DNA of 60,876 nt, taken from positions 1 through 60,876 of the forward strand of contig FWWN02000581.1 of assembly GCA_900175165.2 (NCBI GenBank), written 5' to 3'. Numbering within the stretch: the first letter of the stretch is position 1; each line of letters begins with the position of its first letter. Shown one piece after another: positions 13,201 through 22,958 of this stretch. Origin of the DNA: Rhizomucor pusillus. Taxonomy: Eukaryota > Mucoromycota > Mucoromycetes > Mucorales > Lichtheimiaceae. The position numbers and the translations under genes are program-made. The notes under the pieces are model-generated. The model searched no databases, was not told the origin of the DNA, and saw only the letters and a program-made list of their open reading frames with translations.

Positions 13201-13273
13201 CAAGGTCCATGGCATGCTGGCTCTCCAAGTCGCTGAGATCTAGCGAGATTGGTACCTGCTGAGGAGACTCCAT
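10210..13273 (-). CDS. Mus7/Mms22-like nuclear protein
   Basis: Three exons (13273-13150, 13082-12438, 12380-10210) close in frame to 979 residues. The N-terminal half is acidic, basic and low-complexity, with several Lys/Arg clusters suited to nuclear import and an alanine run near 11490-11520. A short box, RKDIQLKPFTLENLKYTALV, resembles the conserved start of the Mus7/Mms22 region. The C-terminal 300 residues are helical, beginning FPGSVLPDTIYIQKGFLAHL. Mus7/Mms22 proteins act with the Rtt101-Mms1 ubiquitin ligase at stalled replication forks. Those proteins are usually much longer, so this one would lack much of the C-terminal part, unless the gene model is truncated. The assignment is tentative. 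It shares a 93-base intergenic region with the divergent gene at 13367. Confidence 0.4.
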
Positions 13274-13366
13274 GGCATAGCGGAGAAAGAGGAAGAGAAT
13301 GCGCCCTTCGGCTCTTTCTGCATTTTTCTTTTATTTCGCGTGTCGCGACGCACGGTTACCTGCTCC
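13274..13366. promoter_or_regulatory. Divergent (shared) promoter region
   Basis: The Mus7-like gene (-) and the small conserved gene (+) start only 93 bases apart, so both promoters must lie here or inside the first exons. No TATA box was recognised. The + side is CT-rich just before the start. Confidence 0.4.
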
Positions 13367-13888
13367 ATGCCAGTCAAGGCACCTCGGTTCGAGCCATTGT
13401 CACTGCTAGGAACTGCTGCTCCGGGATCGCCCGAACTCAAGGCATACCTGGAGCAAATCACGAACGAGGCTAAAGTGCAACTTCCCGAGCCTGCTGTTAA
13501 GCAATTCCCTGATTGCACCTACCATTCGTACAAGTCGCTGGGCGTATCGCTCTGCTTTGTGCCTGAAACTAAAGGCAACGATGATACACTTAAGCTCGAC
13601 TCGATTGATATATACAACGGGCACACGCGGGACGGATTCAAGCCGTTTGTCGGCAAGACATTGCCGTATGGGTTGCAGCCATCCACGCAGGCGCATGAAA
13701 TTGTCAGCCAGCTTGGTGAGCCCGATCGAAAAGGTGGAGGTGGCAAGACGCATTTGCCTTGCTGGATAGAATACTACTTTGAAGACCTAAATAATAAGCA
13801 AAAGAAAGGAGGCATCATGATCCAACTTCACGGTGTAGACTGGGACGATCGAGAGATGGGATGGTCAAGTCTGGTTCTTTATCGATAG
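13367..13888 (+). CDS. Small conserved protein, function unknown
   Basis: A single-exon gene of 173 residues starting MPVKAPRFEPL. The frame is open a little further upstream but has no ATG there. The central part, TLPYGLQPSTQAHEIV, is followed by LGEPDRKGGGGKTHLPCW and then alternating hydrophobic segments (IEYYFEDL, GIMIQLHGVDW). A turn of the form LPxGL followed by a helix and LGEPxxK recurs in small alpha/beta proteins, but no family or activity can be named. No signal peptide or membrane segment is visible. It is head-to-head with the Mus7-like gene and convergent with the bromodomain-kinase gene, 75 bases away. Confidence 0.75.
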   Translation: MPVKAPRFEPLSLLGTAAPGSPELKAYLEQITNEAKVQLPEPAVKQFPDCTYHSYKSLGVSLCFVPETKGNDDTLKLDSIDIYNGHTRDGFKPFVGKTLPYGLQPSTQAHEIVSQLGEPDRKGGGGKTHLPCWIEYYFEDLNNKQKKGGIMIQLHGVDWDDREMGWSSLVLYR

Positions 13889-13963
13889 TGACTTTTGGTA
13901 TTCATTATTAAAACGCATGTACATAAATATGATACAGTGAAATAATGGTTTTCCCCCTTCCAT

Positions 13964-16900
13964 CTATCGTCGACGATGAGAGCGGGAGGATCTGGTGGTA
14001 GAGGAATATGTCTTCCATTCTTGAACAAGATTCGCTTTAATATCTTCTTGCAGGAACCATTCAAGCATCTGCGCAGCAGTGGCACGGTCCTGCGGTTGTG
14101 TTTTTAAACATTTCAGCACAAACTCCTGGCTGACAGGCCCGTGTATCTCTCGTTCCACGGCTTTTTGAATTCGATAGTCGTCCTGGACAACAAACCGTAG
14201 GCCTTGCAGATCAGTATCAAGGATTCCTTGCCATGGCTCAGTTTCTGCAAAGATTTTCCAGATCATGACCGCTATGGAATACATATCCTCTGCCTGCGGA
14301 TGAATGAGCCAAGGAAGAATCTTGTCATCCTTGCGTGCTTTCGGTAAAGTCTGAATTGATCTTCAAATTTTTTCGCTGCTTAGCTGCACTGCATTTTATT
14401 TCTTTGTAACCTTATGAAATCTTACCTGTACATCCGATATCCGTGGTCCGGTTTTCCCTTAACCCACGGCAACGTTTGGCACCATTCCTCGAGTTCTTCC
14501 TTGGTTTCAGGTACAACATCGCCTTGATATTCTCCAGCCTCTCGTTTAACATCCACAAACCATTCTCGCATATCATCGGCGTTGCAAAACAGCGATTTGC
14601 CAAAATCAATTAGATATAGATGCACATCCTGGCTACCATCAGGAAGCCTCCGATCCAAGGCATTCACCATAAAGTTGACTTCAGATAGATCTCGGTGTGC
14701 AAGGCCAGCCTCGTGGATCGATTTCATGCATACGAGCATTTGTTCGATAATAGACCGTTTCTGATGAGCTGTCAGACGATGGTGTGAATGTGCGTGTGCA
14801 AATTGCTTCAATGTTGTCTGATATCGTTCAACAGAAAGACCAACTACGTCGCCGTTGTCGTTATACAAGACCTCGACAAGTTGCGCCATGTGCGGTAAAT
14901 TACGTAGTTTCCTAACGAAAACAAGAGAGCTGTCAAGTTTTGTCCTCTTTTTTCTCACAGTCTTGTATTATTTCAAGCAATAACTTACATTAGACAAGCT
15001 ACTTCGGTCACTCGCTGATACATTGTCATTTGTCTGAACAATTGTATCACAACGTCGTCCCAAAAATATACTTGTTTAAAGAACCCTTCAGAATCTGGTG
15101 CTGCCCAATTCAGATCTGCATATTTCTCTGAAATATTTCGCACCGCCACGCCTTTCATGCGACATGCTAGAGGAAAAGGAATTAGAATGATATACCATCG
15201 ATTTACAAAGACATTAATACCTTTGAACAACCTCCGCCATACATCGTGATCGATTTCTTTTCCACTGTTCTCCGTTGGAGCTGGCAGAGTATCTTCTGGA
15301 ATAACAACAGGCTTGCTAGGTGGAGGGGGACTATCGGGTGTTGCTTCCTGGATGGCCTTGAATTTTGTATCCGGGCTACCTAGAACTGTCGCCTCTGCCT
15401 TGGGACTAGTTTGATCTGGCACAGCCAAGGAATGCTCGGTTTTGATCTTTTTGACAGATACTGCAATCTGATCATCGCCAGGACCACTCGTCGATCGTTT
15501 CAAGACGTTAGCGGAGGTATTTTGGGTTGACCCGCTGTTGTGAACATTGATAGCCTGCTTCGTTTCGGTAGCCGTAGATACCGAAAGGTCGGATTGCGCA
15601 ACAAAGATTTTGGTTTCGATATTTTTCGAGTCATTTGATGGTACCGCCGAATACGATCGGATGGGTGCTATTTGTGCATGGTTGCCTTGGTCACATGCAG
15701 TCTTCAGTAGCTCGTTGATAACATTTGGGGGCAACACGCCATTGTTGTTTACAAGTGCATTTTTCTCTACCTTTATCCCAGGAGCTGGATTGATCGTCGG
15801 TGGTATAGCAGCGTCTTGCAATCCATTGTTTCCTGGAATTTGGCCGGAATCCTTCGTGGTGATACCTTCATTATTCTTTGCAGCCTTTGATGATGTGGCA
15901 TGGAATGCACGAACAACATAACTAGAAACCATGGAGCGGATATTGAGAATAATCCTTCTCGTCACTGCATCCTGGCTAGCACTAGGTTTGCAGAGAGTAT
16001 CCACTCGTACGACGGAATACAGGTTGTTGAAGCACAGCTCCTTGACACGATCATTGATAGCGAATTTCATCTTTTCAATGACACAGACCGGTCGTACGAA
16101 CAAGAAACCCTTGGTTGCATTCTGAATATTACAGTTATTACCGTCTACGTCGGTTCCATATACCGCGCTTGGACCAGGCATAAGAGAGACCAATACATCC
16201 GTTACAACATTGTGCGTGTTATTTCGTACGAATTCAATGCTGGTATTGTGAAACACCGCCAGTAATGTGGATGGCGAGGCATCGTCCAGAAGTGTACTGA
16301 GATTTCTGGCAACATGTAAGCGTGGTAAGGGACCGTAGCAATCGGATGGCGACGTCTTCATATGTGAGACTAGCTCGAAAATCGCAGAGTTTTTGATGTG
16401 ATATGCATAATCTGGATGAGAAGGATGAATTAGATGATTGAGAGGCGTTGTTGGTACAAAACAAATGGGACTATGATCATCACTTAGTATATACATTCGA
16501 TTACTACATGACCAACATTTAAGAAGAATACTTACGTTGAGGAAGAGATGCTGGGAAAGGAGAGCTCTTCTGGTAATAGCTCTGATGGTTTGAAAACCAA
16601 GTCCTTTGAAGCCACTTGCGGCATCCTTGCAATAAAGACAACGCCGTTAGATGGGCATAGCTCGATTACAAACTGGCTTTTTAACTTACATGGCTTGCCA
16701 CTTGAGACTTGTTACGATTTTACGGAACAATGCATAGAGATTCTCGGCACGTTTGGGTATATCACTCTGGTTCCCGTACATCGATTGTGCATTGTGCTTA
16801 ATGAGGAGTATGTCGCTTTCGAACTTTGAAAATGTGGTATACACGCCTCTCCAGATCTTCGTTTCCACAGTTGACAGATCCATTGTTTGGATGTCTTGTG

Positions 16901-17883
16901 TAACCTGGCCGTGAATAGGGGTTGATATTGGATTTGGTTGTACAAACGGATCGCTGTGCGGTGAAGCGAGTAAGATGCAAAGGATGAAACGGTAAAGACG
17001 TAGGAATAATCGGGTGGTACATGTCGGTAATGCAAATGTGATATCCAGTAGGTTAGTCATTGCAGCCGGACAATTAACTTGAGGAGGTAGCGGCGGCAAG
17101 TTGATAGTTGAGGTATTTGAGATAATGATATCTTGAGGAGCAGCCGAATTAAAGGTGACACCTCTTGATCTCATTACCAACGTGACCAGACGTTGCATCG
17201 CAGCCAGGTCTCCATTTGATATTTGTGAGCCCTCTGTGAGTGAGACATCTTTGTCTCCTGACGTCCCCAATATCATGGCCGTTACAAACTGCATAGCTTT
17301 GGGTGGAAGTACAAGATACGAATCAGCGTCGGATCCAGCATTCAGATCGATATCCGGAAGCTCAGCAATTGTGACAGAAATGCACATTTTCCGCAGTATA
17401 GCGATACATAGTCGTTTAATGCCGACTAGATCTAAACGTGGTTGCATACTGCTCGGAACCTTGGATAGCTGCAGCTGTTTGACATGAACACGAAGCTGCG
17501 GCCTGGATATGCAATCTCGCTGCTGCTGTGGATTGTTGGCGGTGGTGGAGGGCTGTACTTTATGTTCCGATGACACATCAGGGTATTTTTGCTTACGTGG
17601 CACTTCGTCTAAGTTGATGTATAGTGTTAGATGAAACTAGACGATGGCTATATTTAACTGCATCGACCGGTTTACCTTGACTGGTTCCATTTATCTGCAG
17701 CTGTTCTTCTGTCTGATTTTGAGGCATAGATTGCAGCGTCAATGAGCCGGCAAGATTAGGCACTGGAGCGTTAACGTTTGTTTGCAAAAGTAGCGAATCA
17801 AGGCTTTGGTCCCATAGCAAACGACCGTCGTTTGTTAATCCTGCGGTTGGATCCCCAGTGTCGTTCAGGGGCCACCGGTCCAT
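13964..17883 (-). CDS. Altered bromodomain fused to atypical protein kinase
   Basis: Seven exons (17883-17676, 17608-16690, 16625-16536, 16503-15221, 15166-14989, 14911-14426, 14360-13964) close in frame to 1186 residues starting MDRWPLND. Residues about 270-368 match a bromodomain through all four helices (DPFVQPNP, MDLSTVETKIWRGVY, FESDILLIKHNAQSMY, AENLYALF). The acetyl-lysine-binding Asn is replaced by Tyr347. A Ser/Pro-rich linker (about 540-800) leads to a kinase domain (about 835-1160) with HRDLSEVN (Asp967, Asn972), an IDFG motif (Asp995) and an F-helix-like MYSIAVMIWKIF. The expected beta-3 lysine is missing: the segment reads VVIQLF. It could be a chromatin-tethered kinase or pseudokinase; role and substrate are unknown. 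Confidence 0.8.
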
Positions 17884-18308
17884 GGCGGGTTGTCGCGTAT
17901 TCTGTAGCCGTACCAGGGTCAAGGTCAAGTAGTTCAAAGCAGCTCTTGTAGGTGTTTTGCCGAGTATATCGTGCCCTCTCGCGTAGGTCGGATTTATTGC
18001 ACTCCCTTTCTTACAGAAAAGAAAAAGTACAGCAGCTGCAGCTGGTGCCTTGTTCGCTCTTTGAAACAATTGGTCCAGTGTTACGAACCGCTGGAACAAT
18101 CGCAACTGCTGCAGTCAAACTCAAATCCTTGCCCAATCCCGCTTGATGGGCTCCCTCACAGTGACCTGATAAATACCACACTAGTGTCTTACTCCCAAAA
18201 AGCAAATTATCTATTCAATGATAGGAATTTTCACTCAAAGTTTCCTCAAAGCTAACAGTTGATGTTTGCAAACAAAACTGGTATGATGACAAGGGAGAGT
18301 TATTATCA
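17884..18308. other. Intergenic, no gene seen
   Basis: An open minus-strand frame continues upstream of the kinase-gene start to 18105, but it is low-complexity and contains no better start. The region presumably holds the kinase-gene promoter and the 3' end of the next minus-strand gene. Confidence 0.4.
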
Positions 18309-18698
18309 TTATCGATTACTGAGCAGAATAAAGGTGCATGCTACGAACGACATGGAAATGCACAAGAGGATCTGATACGAGACGCTCTTGTCGGCCAAAG
18401 ATACATAGAGAGGACCATGTTCACCAACGGTATCATCTGGGATCGGTGCCGTGTGCGAGGGATGGAATGAAGACAACGTGGAAGAGCTGGCCGAGTTTCG
18501 AGTTGATGCTGAGAAATGCGTCAGAACGGTGGTTGATGGAGAAGGCGTTAATGATGCGGATGGAATAACACTAGCTCGAACAGATGGTGTTGGACTGCTG
18601 GAGGAGACATCAGCCGTGGCGGATATCTGCGATGGTTCACTTTGTGCTTGCGCTCGTACTTGCAAGATACAGAGCAGTAGAAGAATCAGAAGACGCAT
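18309..18698 (-). CDS. Small Ser/Thr-rich secreted or GPI-type surface protein
   Basis: A single exon of 129 residues. Residues 1-18 (MRLLILLLLCILQVRAQA) form a clear signal peptide with an AxA-like cleavage site. The middle is almost entirely Ser, Thr, Pro and Ala, a typical O-mannosylated stalk. The last 22 residues are hydrophobic (YQILLCISMSFVACTFILL) and end with three polar residues, which suits a GPI-attachment signal or a single membrane anchor. It is likely a cell-wall or plasma-membrane mucin-like protein. No enzyme domain is present. Confidence 0.6.
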   Translation of the reverse strand: MRLLILLLLCILQVRAQAQSEPSQISATADVSSSSPTPSVRASVIPSASLTPSPSTTVLTHFSASTRNSASSSTLSSFHPSHTAPIPDDTVGEHGPLYVSLADKSVSYQILLCISMSFVACTFILLSNR

Positions 18699-18792
18699 AT
18701 ATATATCACAGACAAAGAAAAAATGGAAGAAAAAGGAAGGAAACAGGTGTAAAAATAGGGGATGATCTCTCTCTCTCTTTTAATGAATGATT

Positions 18793-19767
18793 TCAGGGGA
18801 GTTTGTACTTCCGAGCAGCTACCCAGTCGACCCAGGAACTTGCTAACATTTTGCCCCAGATGGCAGAGTAACCCATCCATGCAGGAATATATACTTCTCG
18901 TTCCCGTCTGTCAGAAGCATTGATGGTTGCCAAGGCGACTTGTCGAGGCTTGAGCTTGCCTTTCTTCGATCCTGCGACGTCTTCTCCAGTACCGAGATTG
19001 TAATCGACAGCCGAGCTGCGGAGGTTTGTTTCGACTGTTCCCGGACAAATAACTCCAATGTGGACCCCCAGCGGCTGCAACTCGACGCGCAGCGAGTCCA
19101 AAAACCCGTGCAGTGCATGTTTGGATCCCGCATAGAGCGATCGCGTCGGTGCACCGACCTTACCAGCCAACGAGGAAATAGCTACAATGTTTGGCGCCTT
19201 GGAAGTCTCGAGCAAAAGCGGCAGGAAAAGTCTCACACAGCGCACAGCTGCCGTGTAGTTCACATTGTTTATCTTGTCCAGTGCTTGATCCAAGACGGCA
19301 CCCGCGCCCTCCGGTCTTTGAGTAATGACTTTGAACGTTGTCTGCTGGCGCTCAACCTGGATTCCACTAGCATCTAAGAAAAGTCGTACAGATATCGTGC
19401 CCGCGCAGTAAATGAGCGTATCGACTCCTCCCAAGGTTCGTCGCGTATCGTCCACCAAGCGCTCGAGATCCTCCGTTCTGGTAACGTCGCCTGCGACAGC
19501 CACAGCAATGGGAGATCCTGCAGCCTCGCAATCTTGCTTCAGACTGTTCATGAGCTCTGCTCTTCTTGCAAACAGCGCTAGCTTGGCACCACGCGCGGCA
19601 TAGCACAGTGCAAGCTCACGTCCAATCCCGGATGAGCAACCGACGATGACCACCCGCTCTCCTCGTGCAGGCACTTGTCGCAAGCGCTTGTTTGCTTGCG
19701 CTTTCCGGCGAGCATAGTATATTGACAGTAAAGCGATCCCAACAGCAAGCAAAAAAGCGCGATTCAT
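18793..19767 (-). CDS. Membrane-anchored short-chain dehydrogenase/reductase
   Basis: A single exon of 324 residues. The start is the ATG at 19767, because the in-frame extension upstream is low-complexity (a Leu run). Residues 3-18 form one hydrophobic anchor, followed by basic residues, so the enzyme probably faces the cytosol from the ER or lipid-droplet membrane. The Rossmann nucleotide motif GCSSGIG is at 43-49. The catalytic Ser (ISS, about 199), Tyr212 and Lys216 (YAGSK) are all present, as is a PGTVET motif after strand 6. This is the classical SDR layout close to DHRS7-type enzymes; the substrate cannot be told. It contains an unusual 15-20-residue insert after strand 4 (about 135-155). 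Confidence 0.85.
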   Translation of the reverse strand: MNRAFLLAVGIALLSIYYARRKAQANKRLRQVPARGERVVIVGCSSGIGRELALCYAARGAKLALFARRAELMNSLKQDCEAAGSPIAVAVAGDVTRTEDLERLVDDTRRTLGGVDTLIYCAGTISVRLFLDASGIQVERQQTTFKVITQRPEGAGAVLDQALDKINNVNYTAAVRCVRLFLPLLLETSKAPNIVAISSLAGKVGAPTRSLYAGSKHALHGFLDSLRVELQPLGVHIGVICPGTVETNLRSSAVDYNLGTGEDVAGSKKGKLKPRQVALATINASDRREREVYIPAWMGYSAIWGKMLASSWVDWVAARKYKLP

Positions 19768-19840
19768 GTTATTACTATTGTCAAACAACAATAACAACAA
19801 TAACAACTGAAGATAAAAATAGTAGTAGAGAGGGCCGGGT

Positions 19841-21285
19841 TTATTCGTCGTCTGATGATGATAATTCTTCATGCTCGACAGCAACGCTCTTGCCGTTCTC
19901 AGCCTTAAGTCGCTTTTTATGTTTCAATGCTTTTAATTCTTCCAGATTCTTGCGGCTCAACTTGGGTATAGCTCGTTTCTTGATCATGCCCTTGGGTGCT
20001 TGGTTCATCTTCTTTTCATATAATTCCTTTGCGAGTTCGGCGATATCATCTTTCAGTTCAGAATCCCTTCGAGTTGGCTGAAGTCTTGACACAAAGGCAC
20101 ACAGTTGTTTACCAAACTATATCTCTGCTCGTTAATTGTAGCCTTTTTAACATTGCATTTTCTCCTTTCTCACCAGTTGATGTTTGACTTTGTGCATATT
20201 CATCATGTGGAAGTTACTGTGTTCAAAGTGGAGCGTGTTCTGGTACGCCATGAATTCGTGTGGGCATTTTGATTTATCATAGTTGACTTGTCTTGCTATT
20301 CGCTCAATCTCGCCGTATTTCTCGTACAGAAAGTCGACCTCTTCCGGGGTAAACATCGGTCCATGATCAGATGGGCATATTCTAGCTTGGTACAATATTT
20401 CATCTGCCACCCATGGTTCCAATTTGCTAGTACCGATTCATTTAATCTAAGTTCCATGGATGGGTTCCACACACACATTTTTCCCACTTACATCTCAGAG
20501 TGGCCTCCCAAGATCTTTCGAACAGATATATCTTTTCTTTGCATTATTCCACCGAATCTCTCCTTCTTTACAATGTCTGTTGCTAGCTGAGGACCGTCTT
20601 TCTCGCCCAGAGGCCAATGGTTGTAAGGATCGCCTTTTCGTGTGTATACTCTTGCCCAACGATTGCTTTCCACTAATGCTATTTCCAACGATTTATCGTC
20701 TGTACTTTCTGCATCGAATTTGATGTGCGTCCGCCAATTTCGAGGTGGCCACAGTGAAAGTTCATCGTAGTCTGTCTGATACTGGAAATTTGCCTTTTGC
20801 ATTAGATAGGCCTGAAAAATCCTTTCGCATGGTTTTCTTCTTTTTTTTTTTTACCTCAAACCGTCCATCTGGTCCAAAGTGAATAACAACTTTGTAGTCA
20901 TCTTCAAATACTATAGAATGTAATGAGTAATTGTCTTCCAGAGATTTTCTAAGTAATCCTACCTAATATCAAATACGTGTGCCAACGTTCTACATCCAGC
21001 AGCTTCCTGTTTAAAATAGCTCGTTCGTATCGTTTGTACGGGTGCGGTTCGAGTCCATCGAATACCATTGCATCAGCGATCTGGGCGAGAAGGGGTGGTT
21101 CAGATTCTTTGCTACCGGGCAAAACTGATCTCACTATAACAACGTACCGTTTTTACACCAATCACTTTTCGACCTTTGCAGTTTGTTAAAAGCTGATTCC
21201 GTTCCTCTTCGATCTGACGAATTCAGCCTTCATTACTTGACCGATTCCCCTAATGAATTAAACTTACATCTTTTGCAGTGACCAT
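19841..21285 (-). CDS. Conserved hypothetical protein, seven exons
   Basis: Exons 21285-21268, 21213-21148, 21080-20963, 20910-20855, 20811-20492, 20426-20174 and 20116-19841 close in frame to 368 residues. All introns are GT-AG and 45-83 bases long. The protein starts MVTAKDIEEERNQLL. It has an aromatic-rich middle (WPPRNWRTHIKF, RWARVYTRKGDPYNHWPLGE) and an acidic helical stretch around FTPEEVDFLYEKYGEIERIA. The C-terminal tail is highly charged, alternating Lys/Arg and Glu/Asp, and ends in a Ser/Asp cluster. No family is recognised. The charged tail and lack of a signal peptide suggest a soluble cytosolic or nuclear protein. It is head-to-head with the Bmt6-like gene. Confidence 0.75.
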
Positions 21286-21411
21286 ATTCTTTACAAAGGA
21301 GCTCCTTGAAATTCGGGACCTCTTGCATGAAATTTGGGAGGAGGGGTGGCTTGGGGATAGAACAGCAAGACCCTCTGGCGGCAACTGATCAACGAAACAA
21401 CAGGAGGGCAA
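21286..21411. promoter_or_regulatory. Divergent (shared) promoter region
   Basis: Only 126 bases separate the starts of the unknown seven-exon gene (-) and the Bmt6-like gene (+), so this interval must serve both. No TATA box was seen. Confidence 0.4.
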
Positions 21412-22544
21412 ATGGATCAAGTCACCGAGAAACTGAGCAAGGTCAAGCTTGAGGATGCGAAATCAAGTTCGGAACAACAAGCTGGAAAAAGGATCGAGTA
21501 TGATCGGAAAGCGTACAAAAAGCGATTGCTTTTACTGGAGCGTGCACCGGAACAAAGTGAGTTCTTTTTTGCGAACCTGTTGTCGAAAGAGTTTATCTGA
21601 CAGCTGCGTATGGCAGATATTTTAAATGTTATTCAGACAGCCTGCGCAGAAACGTTTGAAAGATCCGACTTTGGTATCACGTTGCAAAGTATAAAGGCCA
21701 ATTTTGCTCAGCGAGATTACGAGGGGATATTTCACACGTCCGATGCAAAGAGTCTTCAAGTCTACAGCGCTGCATACGTTCCCGGCCGTGCGCTCTGCTA
21801 CTATGAGATATTCTGCATGCCAAAGATATCCAAACTGCTTGCACGCAAAGTGAGGATTTACGCAGTTGGATCTGGAAGCGGCTCTGAACTTGTAAGCTTG
21901 ATGGCTGCAATGACTCGCGTTCCCGCCGATAGACAGCAGATCCAGCTGACAATGCAAGATATTGGCGATTATCAAGAAACATTAGCAAATTTCGAGGCAA
22001 CTGCTCGCTCTGCGTGGCATATCTCTCCAGCTCAGTTAGAGTTTAAGTACATTCACGAGGATATACTTTCACCTAGCGACCCTGCAAAGCAAGTAAAACG
22101 AATTGCCAAGGCGGACTTGATTACTTTTATGTTTGTCATGAACGAACTGTTTGTCAAGAAATCAGAAGCCATGGTGCTCGTGGATACTCTTGTAAAGAAC
22201 ATGAAGAAAGGAGCGTATCTACTGGTAAGTGAGGACTATCTCTGATGCTTTTGTTCTCATTTATTCTGAAAAAAAATCATAGGTCGTCGAATCAGCAGGC
22301 TCATTCTCACACCTCAAAGTCGGCGGCAAGACCTACATGCTGTATACTCTCCTAGATGCTATTAAAGACTTTGAGTGTGTATTATCTGAAAATTCACGCT
22401 GGTACAGGTACGGTCTCTTTTATGCATTTGCAAATATTATCAAGCATAAATGCTCATGTGACACGTAGACATCCTGAAAACCTACGGTTTCCGATAGATA
22501 TCCAAGACATGCGATATTTTATACGACTCTACAAGAAACTCTAA
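21412..22544 (+). CDS. Bmt6-like rRNA methyltransferase
   Basis: Exons are about 21412-21556, 21604-22224, 22283-22407 and 22469-22544, roughly 320 residues. Conserved landmarks are the YYEIFCMPKI segment, the SAM-binding glycine motif YAVGSGSGSELVSL, an acidic strand-2 region, and LITFMFVMNELFV. These fit the SAM-dependent methyltransferase family of yeast Bmt6, which methylates a uridine N3 in 25S rRNA. The first splice does not close: a GTGAGT donor after 21556 leaves phase 1, while the only good acceptor (CAG at 21601-21603) needs phase 0. An indel, an unusual acceptor or another exon border must be invoked there; the remaining three exons fit exactly. Confidence 0.65.
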
Positions 22545-22958
22545 TCTGCATCATCATCATCATCATCCGTTGCATATCAGTAATAGCATACGCATTCCAT
22601 TAGTTCTATTGGCCGTTAGGCCGTTCGTATTTATCCAGCATATCCCATTCGAATAGCATGCGCAAGAATGATATATTATTATACCAGTCAATATAGAAAA
22701 AGAAGAAAACAATCGTTTGTATAAAGGTACAGGTCAAGATTATGGTAGTAATGCATAGGATAGAAAGGGTGAGACGAAATTCTAATAAAATTCCTCTCTA
22801 GTCCCTCATTTTGTTTCTGAGAGTGTGATGCTGCTGTGAAAAGTGAGAAACCCAATCAGTTCATTGATGCTACAGTTTTCTCTTCGCTATATATGCAAAC
22901 TTACAGGAAGAGTTTGATCGTGAGGGGATCGGGAAGAAAGCAAACGCTTTGCATCGAA
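22545..22958. other. Convergent 3' region
   Basis: A short CAT/ATC trinucleotide run at about 22549-22568 follows the Bmt6-like stop. The rest is AT-rich with nothing recognised. It holds the 3' ends of two convergent genes. An alternative last exon of the acidic protein could extend into 22890-22950. Confidence 0.4.
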
